Shown: in pieces, positions 9,064 through 19,500 of the stretch
Numbering within the stretch: position 1 is the first letter of the stretch
Layout of the letters: each line of letters begins with the position of its first letter
NCBI RefSeq assembly: GCF_002917885.1
Contig: NZ_PQNY01000018.1
Span: 1-39,286 of the forward strand
Reading direction: 5' to 3'
Length of the DNA: 39,286 nt
DNA from: Flavobacterium croceum DSM 17960
Lineage (GTDB): Bacteria > Bacteroidota > Bacteroidia > Flavobacteriales > Flavobacteriaceae
Notes under the pieces: model-generated
Told to the model about the DNA's origin: nothing
Databases searched by the model: none
What the model saw: only the letters and a program-made list of their open reading frames with translations
Translations under genes and position numbers: made by a program

Positions 9064-9093
9064 TTGTTAGATTGAAAAATAGTTGTATTTTTG
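9064..9093 (+). promoter_or_regulatory. Promoter of the tRNA-Glu pair
   Basis: TTG at 9064-9066, a 19-base spacer, and TATTTTTG at 9086-9093: a complete match to the Bacteroidetes TTG-N19-TAnnTTTG pattern, 25 bases upstream of the first mature tRNA base. Confidence 0.8.
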
Positions 9094-9118
9094 CAACCGC
9101 AATTTAGGTAACACTAAA

Positions 9119-9190
9119 GGCCCGTTCGTCTATCGGTTAGGACGCCAGGTTTTCATCCTGGTAAGAAGGGTTCGATTCCCTTACGGGCTA
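9119..9190 (+). tRNA. tRNA-Glu (anticodon TTC), copy 1
   Basis: A 72-base tRNA with acceptor arms GGCCCGT / ACGGGCT, D arm with GGTTAGGA, anticodon stem CCAGG-loop-CCTGG with TTTTCAT as loop (anticodon TTC, glutamate), and T arm GGG-TTCGATT-CCC. The discriminator is A; the CCA end is not encoded. Confidence 0.97.
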
Positions 9191-9210
9191 CAAAACAAAA
9201 CTGGTCAAAT

Positions 9211-9282
9211 GGCCCGTTCGTCTATCGGTTAGGACGCCAGGTTTTCATCCTGGTAAGAAGGGTTCGATTCCCTTACGGGCTA
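9211..9282 (+). tRNA. tRNA-Glu (anticodon TTC), copy 2
   Basis: Identical base for base to the first copy, 20 bases downstream. No promoter lies between the two, so both are processed from one transcript. CCA is not encoded. Confidence 0.97.
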
Positions 9283-9432
9283 CAAAATTAGTTGTAAAAT
9301 AGTTTTATAAAATAAAAATTTAGTGTCTCAAGTTTTTATTTTATTAGTTAAAACCAAAGTGATTAGTACTAATTGTGGGAGGTTTTTCTTTTTTAACTAA
9401 ATAAATTTTTATTACAATTAAATTACAAAACA

Positions 9433-9684
9433 ATGGCAAATCATAAGTCAGCTTTAAAAAGAATAAGAAGTAACGAAAAAAGAAGAGTTCTTAACAGATA
9501 CCAACACAAAACCACTCGTAATGCCATTAAAGCATTAAGAATGGCTACCGACAAAAATGATGCATCTGCAAAATTAGGTTCTGTTATCTCTATGATTGAC
9601 AAATTGGCTAAGAAGAATATTATCCATGATAATAAAGCTTCCAATTTAAAATCTAAATTAACAAAACACGTTGCTAAGTTATAA
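9433..9684 (+). CDS. rpsT: 30S ribosomal protein S20
   Basis: An 83-aa basic helical protein that binds 16S rRNA in the small subunit. The N-terminus MANHKSALKRIRSNEKRR and the helical KTTRNAIKALR pattern are diagnostic of bS20, and the length is normal. It follows the tRNA pair after 150 bases and ends at its own terminator. No complete promoter was recognised in the AT-rich leader; it may be read from the tRNA promoter or from a weak promoter upstream. It marks the left border of the accessory region. Confidence 0.97.
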   Translation: MANHKSALKRIRSNEKRRVLNRYQHKTTRNAIKALRMATDKNDASAKLGSVISMIDKLAKKNIIHDNKASNLKSKLTKHVAKL

Positions 9685-9704
9685 TTCTTCAACGCAAAAT
9701 ACAC

Positions 9705-9736
9705 AAAGGCTTCTCATTTTGAGAAGCTTTTTTTTA
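9705..9736 (+). terminator. Intrinsic terminator of rpsT
   Basis: Stem GCTTCTC/GAGAAGC (9709-9715 and 9721-9727) extended by A-T pairs, with a 5-base loop and a long T-tract. Confidence 0.9.
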
Positions 9737-9840
9737 TGGTAAAAATTTTTGGTTTCCTCTCGTTTATCTACAGGAATACGATAGTATGACAAGTGCTACA
9801 CCTCACTTTTCTCAATTTATTAATTACCTATTCCTATTTT

Positions 9841-10110
9841 CCATTGATATTGACTTTTGTCATTGCTATTGCCATTGCTATTGATATTGCTATTGACTTT
9901 TACCATTGCTATTGAAATTGACTTTTGCTATTGCTATTGAAATTGACTTTTGCCATTGCCATTGTAATTGCTTCTTACCATTGCTATTACTTTTGCCATT
10001 GCCATTGATATTACTTTTGCCATTGCCATTGCCATTGCTTTTGCTATTGATTTTTGCCATTGCCATTGCTATTGCTATTGATTTTTGCCATTGCCATTGC
10101 TATTGATTTT
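9841..10110. repeat. Degenerate hexamer tract (TTGCCA/TTGCTA type)
   Basis: About 270 bases built from variants of a six-base unit: ATTGCC, ATTGCT, ATTGAT, ATTGAA and ATTGAC/TTTTGCC interruptions. Near the right end a 25-base stretch recurs exactly with a 31-base period (10050-10074 and 10081-10105), showing recent tandem expansion. An open frame through it (a Leu/Pro/Cys-rich peptide) is only a by-product of the repeat. The tract ends 98 bases before the first adhesin gene. Confidence 0.9.
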
Positions 10111-10124
10111 TAAAACTTATAAAC

Positions 10125-10140
10125 ACGAAAACGTTGTAGT
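10125..10140. promoter_or_regulatory. Imperfect palindrome like the GAPDH operator
   Basis: ACGAAAACGTTGTAGT matches 14 of 16 bases of the perfect palindrome at the GAPDH promoter (36259-36274), with the first 11 identical. It lies 69 bases upstream of the first adhesin ATG. It may be a weak site for the same LacI-type regulator or chance. Confidence 0.35.
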
Positions 10141-10208
10141 TTTTATTTTAAGGAAATTGCAGTTATTTTTTTGTTAATTTTACAGTTAAATTACTAAATA
10201 ATAACATT

Positions 10209-12689
10209 ATGGAAATATTTACGCAGTTTTGTATAAAGAAAAAATCAAGTATAAGCTTTAAAAATCCTTTTCGTTTCGTTGGTTCATTATCCATTATTTG
10301 TTTGGTAGTATTATCAGCGTTACAAGTTTCGTATGCTCAAACCACAGTAATTTGGAGAACAGATGGCCCTTCTGATGGGAAATGGGAATGGGGCTCATCT
10401 TGCGACGCTTCTGGTGACGGCCAATGGTATTATCAAGATTGGGGAGGTTTTAGAAAAAGACCTGATTGTTATGGTTCTCATAATCTTTTTTTTAATGGTA
10501 ATAATATTGAGTCTATGAACTTAAATGTTGGCGATTTCAACGTAAAAAGTATTACCTTCAATGCAGGAGCCACCAATATTCGTACTTTAACGGCTGTAGC
10601 GTCAAACAAACTTATTTTCAATGCCAATAATGGTAATCCTTATTTAAACAATCTTTCTACAGCCAATCATGTTTTTAATCTTCATATAGAATTAAACAAT
10701 ACAATAGAAATTAATCCAGCTTCTGGCAATCTTACTATGGCGTCAATCGATGTAAAGACAAATTATATAGATGTAAAAGGCAGCTCTGGCAGAATTTTAA
10801 CTATACAAGGAGTGGTTTCAGGTTCAGGAGGTATAGCAACTAAGAATGCTAATGTTACTACAATATTAACCTCGCAAAACACCTATACAGGAACAACATA
10901 TTTAGACAATGGCACGTTACAACTTAATAGAACAGGAGGGAATACGTTGCCTTCTGCCAACAATGTTGTTATTGCTTCGGGTGCTACATTACGAGTAAGC
11001 AGTAATCAAACGTTAAATAAAATTACGTTAAATGGCGGTACAATTACGGTAGACTCTGGAGTAACGCTTACTGTGGGTACTATAGAAACTACAGGCGGTA
11101 CAATTTCGGGTTCTGGTGTTGTAAAACTTACCGATGTGCTTACCGTTTCTTCGGGTACTTTTACAACCAACAATAATGTAATATTGGTTTCTACAGCGAG
11201 CAATACAGCACGCGTAGCACCAGTAGGCGGTACCATATCTGGAAACGTTACAGTAGAGCGCTACATACCCGCCAAAAGAGCGTGGCGTGCACTCACTGCG
11301 CCTTTAAAAGGAAGTTCGGGTTCGCTTTATGCTACATGGCAAAACAATGGTTCTACGTTAGCTGATAGAGGAGTTACCATTTGGGGGCCAAGCGGAACCA
11401 ATATAGCAACAGGCCCAAATTATTCGGTGTTAAATTATACGGCTACAGGTTGGTCTGGGGTAAGCAATACAGCTACCACCAACTTGTTTGATAGTACAAA
11501 AAACAATGCGTATCTCGTTTTTGTTACAGGTGCTTATGGAACCAACAACATTACTTCGGGGGCTAGTGCAACAACTTTACAAGCAACAGGACAATTAATT
11601 ACAGGTAATGTAAGTTATTCAAATATTATCAATACCAAACATACGTTGCTAGGTAATCCTTATGCAAGTCCAATAAGCCCTGCTCAAATGTTTACTACGA
11701 GTGCTTCCAATATGCTAAACTATGTTTGGGTTTGGGATCCAAATTTGGGTACCACAGGTGGGTACAATATGTATGATATTGTAGCGGGAAATTACGCCAA
11801 CACCACCTCAGGGAGTTATACTTCAAACCCTGCTATACAGAGTGGTCAAGCGTTTTTTGTGAAAGCCAATTCAAGCGGAGTGGGTAGTTTTACCTTAACA
11901 GAAAGTAAAAAAACAACCACAGTGAGTAATCTTTTTGGTAAAACAAACCAAACCACAACGGCTGTCAATACCAATGTTGCGTTATGTAGAGTAGGGTTGT
12001 ACAAACAAGAAAATACGTTATGGACAGGTACAGACGGCGCTATGGCAGTATTTTATGATGCAGCCAACAACGCCGTAGACGATGCCGATGGTACAAAAAT
12101 GGAAAACAGTACCGAAAATATTGCATTTGTACGCGATGCTGTACAGTTATCGAGTGAGCACCATGCCTTTGCACAACATCAAGATGAGTTTTTTGTAAAA
12201 GTATGGAATACCAATGTAGCAAATTACAAGCTCTCTATTGCTACCGAAAATTACCAAAGTACAGCAATGCAAGCTACGTTACACGATTTGTTTTTGGGTA
12301 CACAAACCGATCTTTTACTTAACGGCAGTGTAGTAGAATACCCATTTGAAGTAACAACCAATACAGCTAGTACAGGCGATAGATTTAAAGTAGTATTCCA
12401 AAACAGTGCTTTGGGCGTACATACATCAACAAGTGCTTCACTAAAACTATATCCAAACCCAGCAACATCGGGTATGGTACAAGTACAACTACCAGAGGGT
12501 GATTACAGCCACTGTAGTTATGAAGTTGTAAACGGATTAGGTCAAATTGTAGCGCAAAGCAAAGTACCAACAGATAGCTCTCACTTGTTCAGTATCAATA
12601 CAGCATCGTTGGCAAGTAGTTGGTATGTAGTGCGTATTGTAGAAAACGGAAAAGCAATATACCAAACCAAATTGATAGTGAAGAACTAA
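10209..12689 (+). CDS. T9SS-secreted surface protein, beta-helix type (826 aa)
   Basis: A large exported protein. The signal peptide has a long positive N region and a hydrophobic core at about 24-43 (cleavage near SYAQ). Residues about 50-340 are parallel-beta-helix-like with the autotransporter-associated strand pattern (NTYTGTTYLDNGTLQL, SGATLRV, LNGGTITV). From about 347 (VERYIPAKRAWRALTAPL) to 744 runs a module shared with the 2252-aa protein. Residues about 745-826 are a type A T9SS C-terminal sorting domain (LKLYPNPATSG, then YEVVNGLGQ, ending KLIVKN). Such cargo crosses the outer membrane via the type IX system, loses this domain and is anchored on the surface. The ligand is unknown; adhesin is a likely role. 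First gene of cassette 1; a mini-protein gene follows. Confidence 0.9.
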   Translation: MEIFTQFCIKKKSSISFKNPFRFVGSLSIICLVVLSALQVSYAQTTVIWRTDGPSDGKWEWGSSCDASGDGQWYYQDWGGFRKRPDCYGSHNLFFNGNNIESMNLNVGDFNVKSITFNAGATNIRTLTAVASNKLIFNANNGNPYLNNLSTANHVFNLHIELNNTIEINPASGNLTMASIDVKTNYIDVKGSSGRILTIQGVVSGSGGIATKNANVTTILTSQNTYTGTTYLDNGTLQLNRTGGNTLPSANNVVIASGATLRVSSNQTLNKITLNGGTITVDSGVTLTVGTIETTGGTISGSGVVKLTDVLTVSSGTFTTNNNVILVSTASNTARVAPVGGTISGNVTVERYIPAKRAWRALTAPLKGSSGSLYATWQNNGSTLADRGVTIWGPSGTNIATGPNYSVLNYTATGWSGVSNTATTNLFDSTKNNAYLVFVTGAYGTNNITSGASATTLQATGQLITGNVSYSNIINTKHTLLGNPYASPISPAQMFTTSASNMLNYVWVWDPNLGTTGGYNMYDIVAGNYANTTSGSYTSNPAIQSGQAFFVKANSSGVGSFTLTESKKTTTVSNLFGKTNQTTTAVNTNVALCRVGLYKQENTLWTGTDGAMAVFYDAANNAVDDADGTKMENSTENIAFVRDAVQLSSEHHAFAQHQDEFFVKVWNTNVANYKLSIATENYQSTAMQATLHDLFLGTQTDLLLNGSVVEYPFEVTTNTASTGDRFKVVFQNSALGVHTSTSASLKLYPNPATSGMVQVQLPEGDYSHCSYEVVNGLGQIVAQSKVPTDSSHLFSINTASLASSWYVVRIVENGKAIYQTKLIVKN
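12393..12689 (+). repeat. Near-identical sorting-domain block, copy 1
   Basis: This 297-base 3' end of the first adhesin differs from 20033-20329 at only four positions, three of them synonymous. Just upstream of it the same paralogous module is clearly more diverged. Confidence 0.93.
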
Positions 12690-12769
12690 AAGGAGTAGGT
12701 TGGAGCAAAATAAAAAGCTCCTACCAAACTCAAAGAAGTTTTATACAACAACAATAAAGTAGTATGCGC

Positions 12770-12801
12770 TTGGGAAATTTAACAGAAAGTAGCTACTTTT
12801 A
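12770..12801 (+). promoter_or_regulatory. Probable own promoter of mini-protein 1
   Basis: TTG at 12770-12772, a 21-base spacer, and TACTTTTA at 12794-12801, followed by C and eight A. The second cassette has the same arrangement, spacing included (20391-20422). The -7 box deviates from TAnnTTTG only in the last base. Confidence 0.55.
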
Positions 12802-12858
12802 CAAAAAAAAGAAGAAAAAGAAAAGAAAGAGAACAGAAAAAAGATGAAATACAATAAA

Positions 12859-13071
12859 ATGAGAGAGTTACGCAAATACGTTTTAGGGTTGTTATTAGTA
12901 TTGGGAAGTATAACACCAGCTATGGCAGACGATACAGACAATCCAGACGACCCTACCTCTACAGATCCAGGGCAGGCACCTATAGGCGATTATGCACCAG
13001 TATTGGTATGGGGAGCCCTAGCTATAGGTTATACTTTTTTAAAGAGAAATCAAAAAGTAAAAGGAGTATAA
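12859..13071 (+). CDS. Mini-protein 1: signal peptide, acidic linker, one membrane span
   Basis: A 70-aa protein. Residues 1-23 are a signal peptide (MRELRKYVLGLLLVLG..., cleavage after AMA). About 23 Asp/Pro/Thr-rich residues follow (NPDDPTSTDPGQAPIGDY), then a short hydrophobic span (APVLVWGALAIGYTFL) and a basic tail (KRNQKVKG). This recalls C-terminal sorting signals such as PEP-CTERM or the Bacteroidetes PID-CTERM type, but the family is not securely recognised. The start at 12859 matches the paralog (MKELRKYVLG); an ATG at 12844 would add five residues. Codon-level comparison with the paralog shows it is truly translated. It follows the adhesin by 169 bases with its own promoter, and a strong terminator follows. 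Confidence 0.85.
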   Translation: MRELRKYVLGLLLVLGSITPAMADDTDNPDDPTSTDPGQAPIGDYAPVLVWGALAIGYTFLKRNQKVKGV

Positions 13072-13090
13072 TATAAAAAAATTAACTTAC

Positions 13091-13125
13091 AAAGAGCTTT
13101 TGGGAAACCAAAAGCTCTTTTTTTT
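13091..13125 (+). terminator. Terminator of cassette 1
   Basis: Perfect 13-bp stem (13091-13103 / 13108-13120) with a GAAA tetraloop and a run of T. The terminator of cassette 2 also has a GAAA loop. Confidence 0.93.
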
Positions 13126-13570
13126 GTAATATATAGATTACAAAATTTTACTACAAGACAGTTTTATCCAAAAATTTGTTTTCATTTATATATCTCATTC
13201 ATAAGCTAGTATCATGCTGTTATTTTTAAATAAATTACTAAAATTAGTCGAATAGAATGCTATAAATACTTGGCTTTAGCAACATCTTTAAACAAATAAT
13301 CAAAAATACTTATTGAACTATTAAATGAGTAGAGACACGTATTAAAAAAATACTTGTCAATTTATATTTGTTAAAAAAATTACATTATCATAACGTATTA
13401 ACAAAATATTTTTATTTTTAGCGAGTTAATACTAATAGATTGTTTTTTAAAGAATACAATCTTGAAGTAGGTATCTAAAAAAGTATATTTTTCATTTAAA
13501 ATATTATGCTTTTTAGTAACTATCAAAACATGTGTAATATACACAAACAGCCTAGAGCTATACCTAGACA
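13126..13570. other. AT-rich upstream region of the 2252-aa gene
   Basis: No gene is seen in these 445 bases. Two dyads stand out: AGATTGT / ACAATCT (13437-13443 and 13456-13462) and TGTGTA-ATA-TACACA (13531-13545), the latter 25 bases upstream of the next ATG and possibly an operator. No good TAnnTTTG box was found. Confidence 0.4.
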
Positions 13571-16500
13571 ATGATAAAAAATGATGTATTTATGAAAAGA
13601 ATTTTACCTTATCAAAAATTAATTGCTTCATCACATGTAGCTTTAAAACAAAATGCTAACACCAAAGTATCTATATTTTGGAGTTTTTTATTGTTTGTTA
13701 TAATTTTGTTTAACGCTACTAGTTGGGCACAAGTAGCTTCGTATACTTTTTCACAAAGTAATGGAACCTATACAGCTATTACTGGAGGAACTGCACACAA
13801 TACTTCTGCTACAGATGATAATAATTATTCTTTTACTCTACCATTTACATTCACCTACAATGGTACAGGGTATACCGTTGCAAGACCCACAACTAATGGT
13901 TTTTTAGTATTGGGAGGAAGTGCTCCTTCTACGTCCCAATATACACCACTTTCATTAGGGTCGACCAACTTTGCAATTTCCGCATTTGGAGCAAACCTTA
14001 GGTCTATTGTTAGATCAGAAGTTTTAGGCACTTTGCCAAATAGAGTTTATGTATGCCAATGGTCTAGTGTTGACCGATTGGCTTCATCTGCTTGGCAGAC
14101 AGATGCTATGAATTTTCAGATTAGACTTTATGAAACTACAAATGTTATCGAAATAGTTTATGGTTCTAATTCAGGAACTACTACTTCATCTACCGTTCAA
14201 GTAGGTTTAAGAGGCTCAGCAAATACAGATTATAATAATAGAACCACTACAACAAACTGGGCAACTACAAGCGCAGGCGGTTCCAATTCAGCATCTTCGA
14301 CTTATAGTAGTTCTATTAAACCAGCTTCTGGATTAACTTTTAACTGGTCACCTCCAGCACCTTGTACCGCACCTACAGCGCAACCAACGGCTTTAGTAAC
14401 AAGTTCGGTTACTTCTTCATCTGTTGCAGGTTCTTTTACAGCGGCTTCTCCTGCCCCTTCGGGTTATTTGGTGGTAAGGAGTGTTGGGGCTTTATCTACC
14501 AATCCAGTAGATGGCACAACGTATTCTGTAGGAGGAACTCTAGGGAATGGTACAATTGTTCAAGCTGGTAGTGCTATTTCTTTCACAGCAAGCTCACTTG
14601 CTTCCAATACGGCTTATACATTTACAATATTTTCATATAACAATACAGGGTGTTCAGGCGGACCAAAATATTTTACTACCTCACCACTAACAGCAACAGC
14701 AACTACATGTGCGGTTGCGCCCACGGCTCCAACCGCAACTTCTATAACATCGAGTAGCGCAACTATTAGTTGGACCGCTTCTGCTACTGGAGGAAATGCA
14801 GGAACTATTAATTATAGCCTAGAAGTTTATACCGATTCTGGCTATACTACACCTATTAGCGGTTCGCCATTTAATACAGGAACTGCCGTAACTCAAAATG
14901 TAACGGGATTAAGTGCGGCATCTACATACTATTATAAGATAAAAGCTAGTAATGGTTCGTGTGATAGTACTTACCTTACAGGTAATTTTACCACAGCTTG
15001 TGTATCAATAAATACTTTTCCATACTCACAAGGATTTAATACCGCAGCTACTATTCCAAATTGTTATTCTGCTTCAGAAGGTTCAATAGGGTCTTCGATA
15101 CATTGGGATAGTGTATCAAGCGACTCGTCTCACGGTGCTGGAAGTCCTGCTGAAGGATCTGCATTTATGAGAATGAATTATTTTAATGCACAAACTACTT
15201 ATAATCCTTATTATTTTAATTTTCCCACATTTGATTTAGGAGCAACACCAAAAAGAGCTACATTCAATATTTGGATGGGATCTGCCAGCGGAACAAATTC
15301 ATTAGTATTTCAGGTTTCAACTAATGGAGGTGGAACATGGACAGATTTGACTACTTATACTGCAAATGCATCTAATACATCAAGTTCAGCTGCTTGGGAG
15401 GCTAAAATTGTAGATTTAACAGCTTATGTTTCTCAATCTATTACATTTAGACTAAAAGCAACATCAAATTATGGAAGTAATTTTTGCAATATAGGTTTTG
15501 ATAATTTTGTAGTAGAGAACATTCCTTCTTGTCAAGTACCTGCCTCAGTTTCATCGACTACCTCTATAACAGATGCTTCGGCTACCATAAATTGGACAGC
15601 TTCTCCTTCAGCCCCTACAGGTGGTTACGATTGGGAAGTGCGTAGTAGTGGTGGTGGTGGGTCTGGGGCTACAGGCTTAGCGGCTTCGGGTAGTGTTGCT
15701 TCGGGAGTACTAACGGCAAATGCTACAGGTTTGTCGCCAGCTATTTCTTATACGGTATACGTTCGTGCCAACTGTGGTAGTGGCGATACCAGTACTTGGG
15801 TTAGTGGCGGTACATTTGTTTCTGCTTGTTCTATTCCAAATGCACCTAGTAATGTAGTTACTTCTAATGTAACAGCTACAACATTAACGGTAGGCTTTAC
15901 AGCAGCATCACCTGCGCCAACAGGTTATATGGTGTTTTTATCAACAACTTCTACAGTAGTGCCAACTCTTTCTAACGGAACTACTTATACAGCAGGAACT
16001 ACCTACAACATAGGAGGTATTGATTATAAATGTGTGATTAGCAATCAAACAGCTACTTCACACAATCTTACAGGAGGAATTAGCAACACTCAGCACAATT
16101 ATTTTGTTTTTTCTAGAAATAGTATGAACAATTGTTCGGGGTATCCTTACTATTCAGCAGGTATTACAGGTTATGCTATAACTTGCCCTGCAGCTCCAAC
16201 AGCTCCAGTGGTGAGTGCATTAACTACAACAAGTGCAACTCTATCATGGACAGCCTCTGCTGTAGGAGGTGGTGCAAGCACTATAAATTATATATTAGAA
16301 GTATATACCGATTCGGGTTACACTACACATATTACAGGTTCTCCATTTACTATGGGTACAGCTGTAACTCAAAACATAACAGGATTAACAGCAGCTACTA
16401 CTTATTATTACAGAATTAAAGCAAACAATGGTTCGTGCGATAGCACTTATCTATCGGGTAATTTTACAACAGTATGTAATGCTATTACCACATTGCCTTG

Positions 16501-19500
16501 GACAGAGGGTTTTGAAACCCCAACAATACCTTCGTTTCCATCTTGTTGGCTCAAAGAAAATGGTGATTGGGCTACTACCAATAATGCAAATTCTACAAGT
16601 GATGCAGATGCTCGAACAGGAGCTCAATTTTTAAGAGAAACGTATAGTGCTACCAATGAGTATATTTGGACACCTGGATTTACTTTGACAGCAGGGGCAA
16701 GCTATGATTTTTCATTTTACTGGGCAGGTGATACCTATTCAGGTTGGACAGGAGATGTTTTTGTTAATAGCAGTCAATTATCTACGGGAGCTACGCAATT
16801 GGGTACAAGTTTTGTTACTTCAAGTACTACCACGACCAAAACGTATGCTCAAGTTAAGCAATCTTTTGTGCCATCTACTACTGGAGTATATTACTTTGCG
16901 ATTAGAGTAAATGCAAGTTCTGTACCTTATTATTTAAGTTTTGATGATTTCAAATTGGAGGTTACGCCAATTCCTATTGTTGTAACACCCTCAACATCTA
17001 CCTTATGTGCTGGTGAATCAGTAACATTAACAGCATCAAGTTCTGCATCCTATACCTATTCATGGTCTCCAAGTACAGGGCTTAATACAACATCAGGAGC
17101 TACAGTAACGGCAACTCCATCGTCTACCACAACATACATTGTAACGGGTACTGATACTTCTACAAGTGCTACCACAAGCAAATCAGTAACAGTTACTGTA
17201 AATGCATTCCCTAGTGATTTAAACGTTACCAACACTAATGCAGACATTTGCTCGGGTAGTGTTCAAACCATTACAGCTACTGGAGGAGTTCTTTCTAATG
17301 TAGTTATATTCAGCGAAGATTTTAACGGAGCGACCAACTCATGGACTACAAATAATGCAGGTAATGGTGGTGGTTATCCATCTGATGCAAATTGGACATT
17401 AACTCCTGATGGATATGATTATTATGATGGATATGATGATTATATTTTTCATAGTAATGATAATACACAGTTTTATTTAAGCAATAGTGATGCACAATAT
17501 GGATCCACCACAACAGCAAATATTACTCGTTTGGTGTCGCCTGTATTTAGTACTGTAGGCTTTACTAATGCTACACTAACTTTTTATTCTAATTTTATTA
17601 CCGGTAATAACGATCATGCATATATCGATGTTTCTACAGACGGAGGCTCTACTTGGACTAATGCCGTGGCAGATTATACATCAACGATAGGAAGCTCTAC
17701 ATACGATAGCTCAACTTATGCATACATGCAAAGCTTTAGTCTTGTTACATTAAATTTGAATGCTTATGTAGGATATGCTAATGTTAAAATTAGATTTAGA
17801 TATTCGCATACTTATGATTATTGGTGGGCAATAGATAATGTAAAAATTGTAGGAGATTATCAACAAATCACTTGGTCTCCTACTACTGAACTTTATACGA
17901 ATGTTGCTTGTACCCCAGCTTATGCCTATACTACAGGCTCACACGCTACAACAGTATATGCCAAACCCACTGCAAATGTAACGTATACAGCCACAGCTAC
18001 AAATGGCTCATGTTCAAAAACAGATACGGTGAGCTATACTATAAAACCCAATGTGTCCATTACTACACAACCTGTTTCTCAAACAGTATGTGCAGGTTCG
18101 TCGGTTACATTTAGTGTAGTAGCGGCTAATTCTGCAGGAGGTTATTTATACGAGTGGAGAAAAAATGGTACTCCAATACCAACAGCTACAAATAGCAGTT
18201 ATACCATTGCTTCTACCACGGTTGCCGATGCAGCAAATTATACCGTATATATTGTGGGCGATTGTGGTGATGTAACCTCAAATGTAGCAACTTTAACAGT
18301 CAATCCGTTACCTACAGCCACAATAGCTTCTACCAATGGGCCAGAAACCTATACAAATGAAGCAACATTTACCATAACCGGTACTACAGATGCTGTAGTA
18401 ACCTATACTATTAATGGAGGTGCTAATGCAACCACAACACTTACAGCAGGTACTTCTACCCTAACTGTAGATGTTACAAATACCACTACTTCTCAAACAC
18501 TTACATTAGTATCGGTAACCAATGGTACGTGTACAGCCACTTTGTCAAATACTGCTACAGTAGCAGTAGGACCTATACGCTGGACAGGCACTACAAGTAA
18601 CTCTTGGAGTACAGGTACCAATTGGACTACAGGCACAGTTCCTACGGGTTCAAGAAATATAGAAATCCCAATTGGGACACCAGTATTAGACACGAACTTT
18701 ACATTACCTGTTGGTAAACAATTGAGTATTACAGGTACGGGTAGTTTAACGATGTCACCTAGTTCAGTACTAACCCTAGCGGGCACAGCCGATTTTGGAG
18801 GCAAGTCTGTAACCTTACAATCTGACGCGACAGGTACAGCGACTATAGCCGAAATAACAGGTACACTAAACGGCGCAACCAATGTAACAGTAGAACGCTA
18901 TATTCCTGCTAAACGAGCATGGCGCGCACTTACAGCGCCACTTAAAGGCAGTAATGGTTCGTTGTATGCTACATGGCAAAACAACGGAAGTACGGTGAGC
19001 GGTACAGGAGTAAGTATTTGGGGGCCAAGCGGAACCAATATAGAAACAGGCCCTAACTATTCGGTATTAAATTATACCGCTACAGGTTGGGTAGGCGTAA
19101 ACAATACAAGTACGAGCACCCTTTTTGATAGTACAAAAAACAATGCGTATTTGGTATTTGTAACAGGGCCATACGGAAGCAACAATATAGCTACGAATAC
19201 AGCAGCTACAGCAACCACGCTAAAAGCAACAGGGCAATTAATTACAGGAACTGTAAACTATAGTAATATTATAGATACCAAACACACCTTAATAGGAAAC
19301 CCTTATGCAAGTGCATTAACCCCAAGTACACTACTAGACGGCGGTACAAACTTGATTACAAACTTTTGGGTTTGGGATCCCAACGTAGGTACTACAGGCG
19401 GTTACAATATGTATGACGATGTGTTGAATAAATACACAAGCCTTACAGGCAGTTATCCAACCAATACAACAGCGATACAAAGTGGTCAAGCATTTTTTGT

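Noticed and set aside
9906..10106. 66-aa Leu/Pro/Cys-rich ORF
   Set aside because: By-product of the hexamer tract, which happens to lack stops in one frame; no start context.
12698..12725. Hairpin between adhesin 1 and mini-gene 1 as terminator
   Set aside because: GGTTGGAGC/GCTCCTACC with a 10-base loop forms a stem with one mismatch, but no T-tract follows and cassette 2 lacks it.
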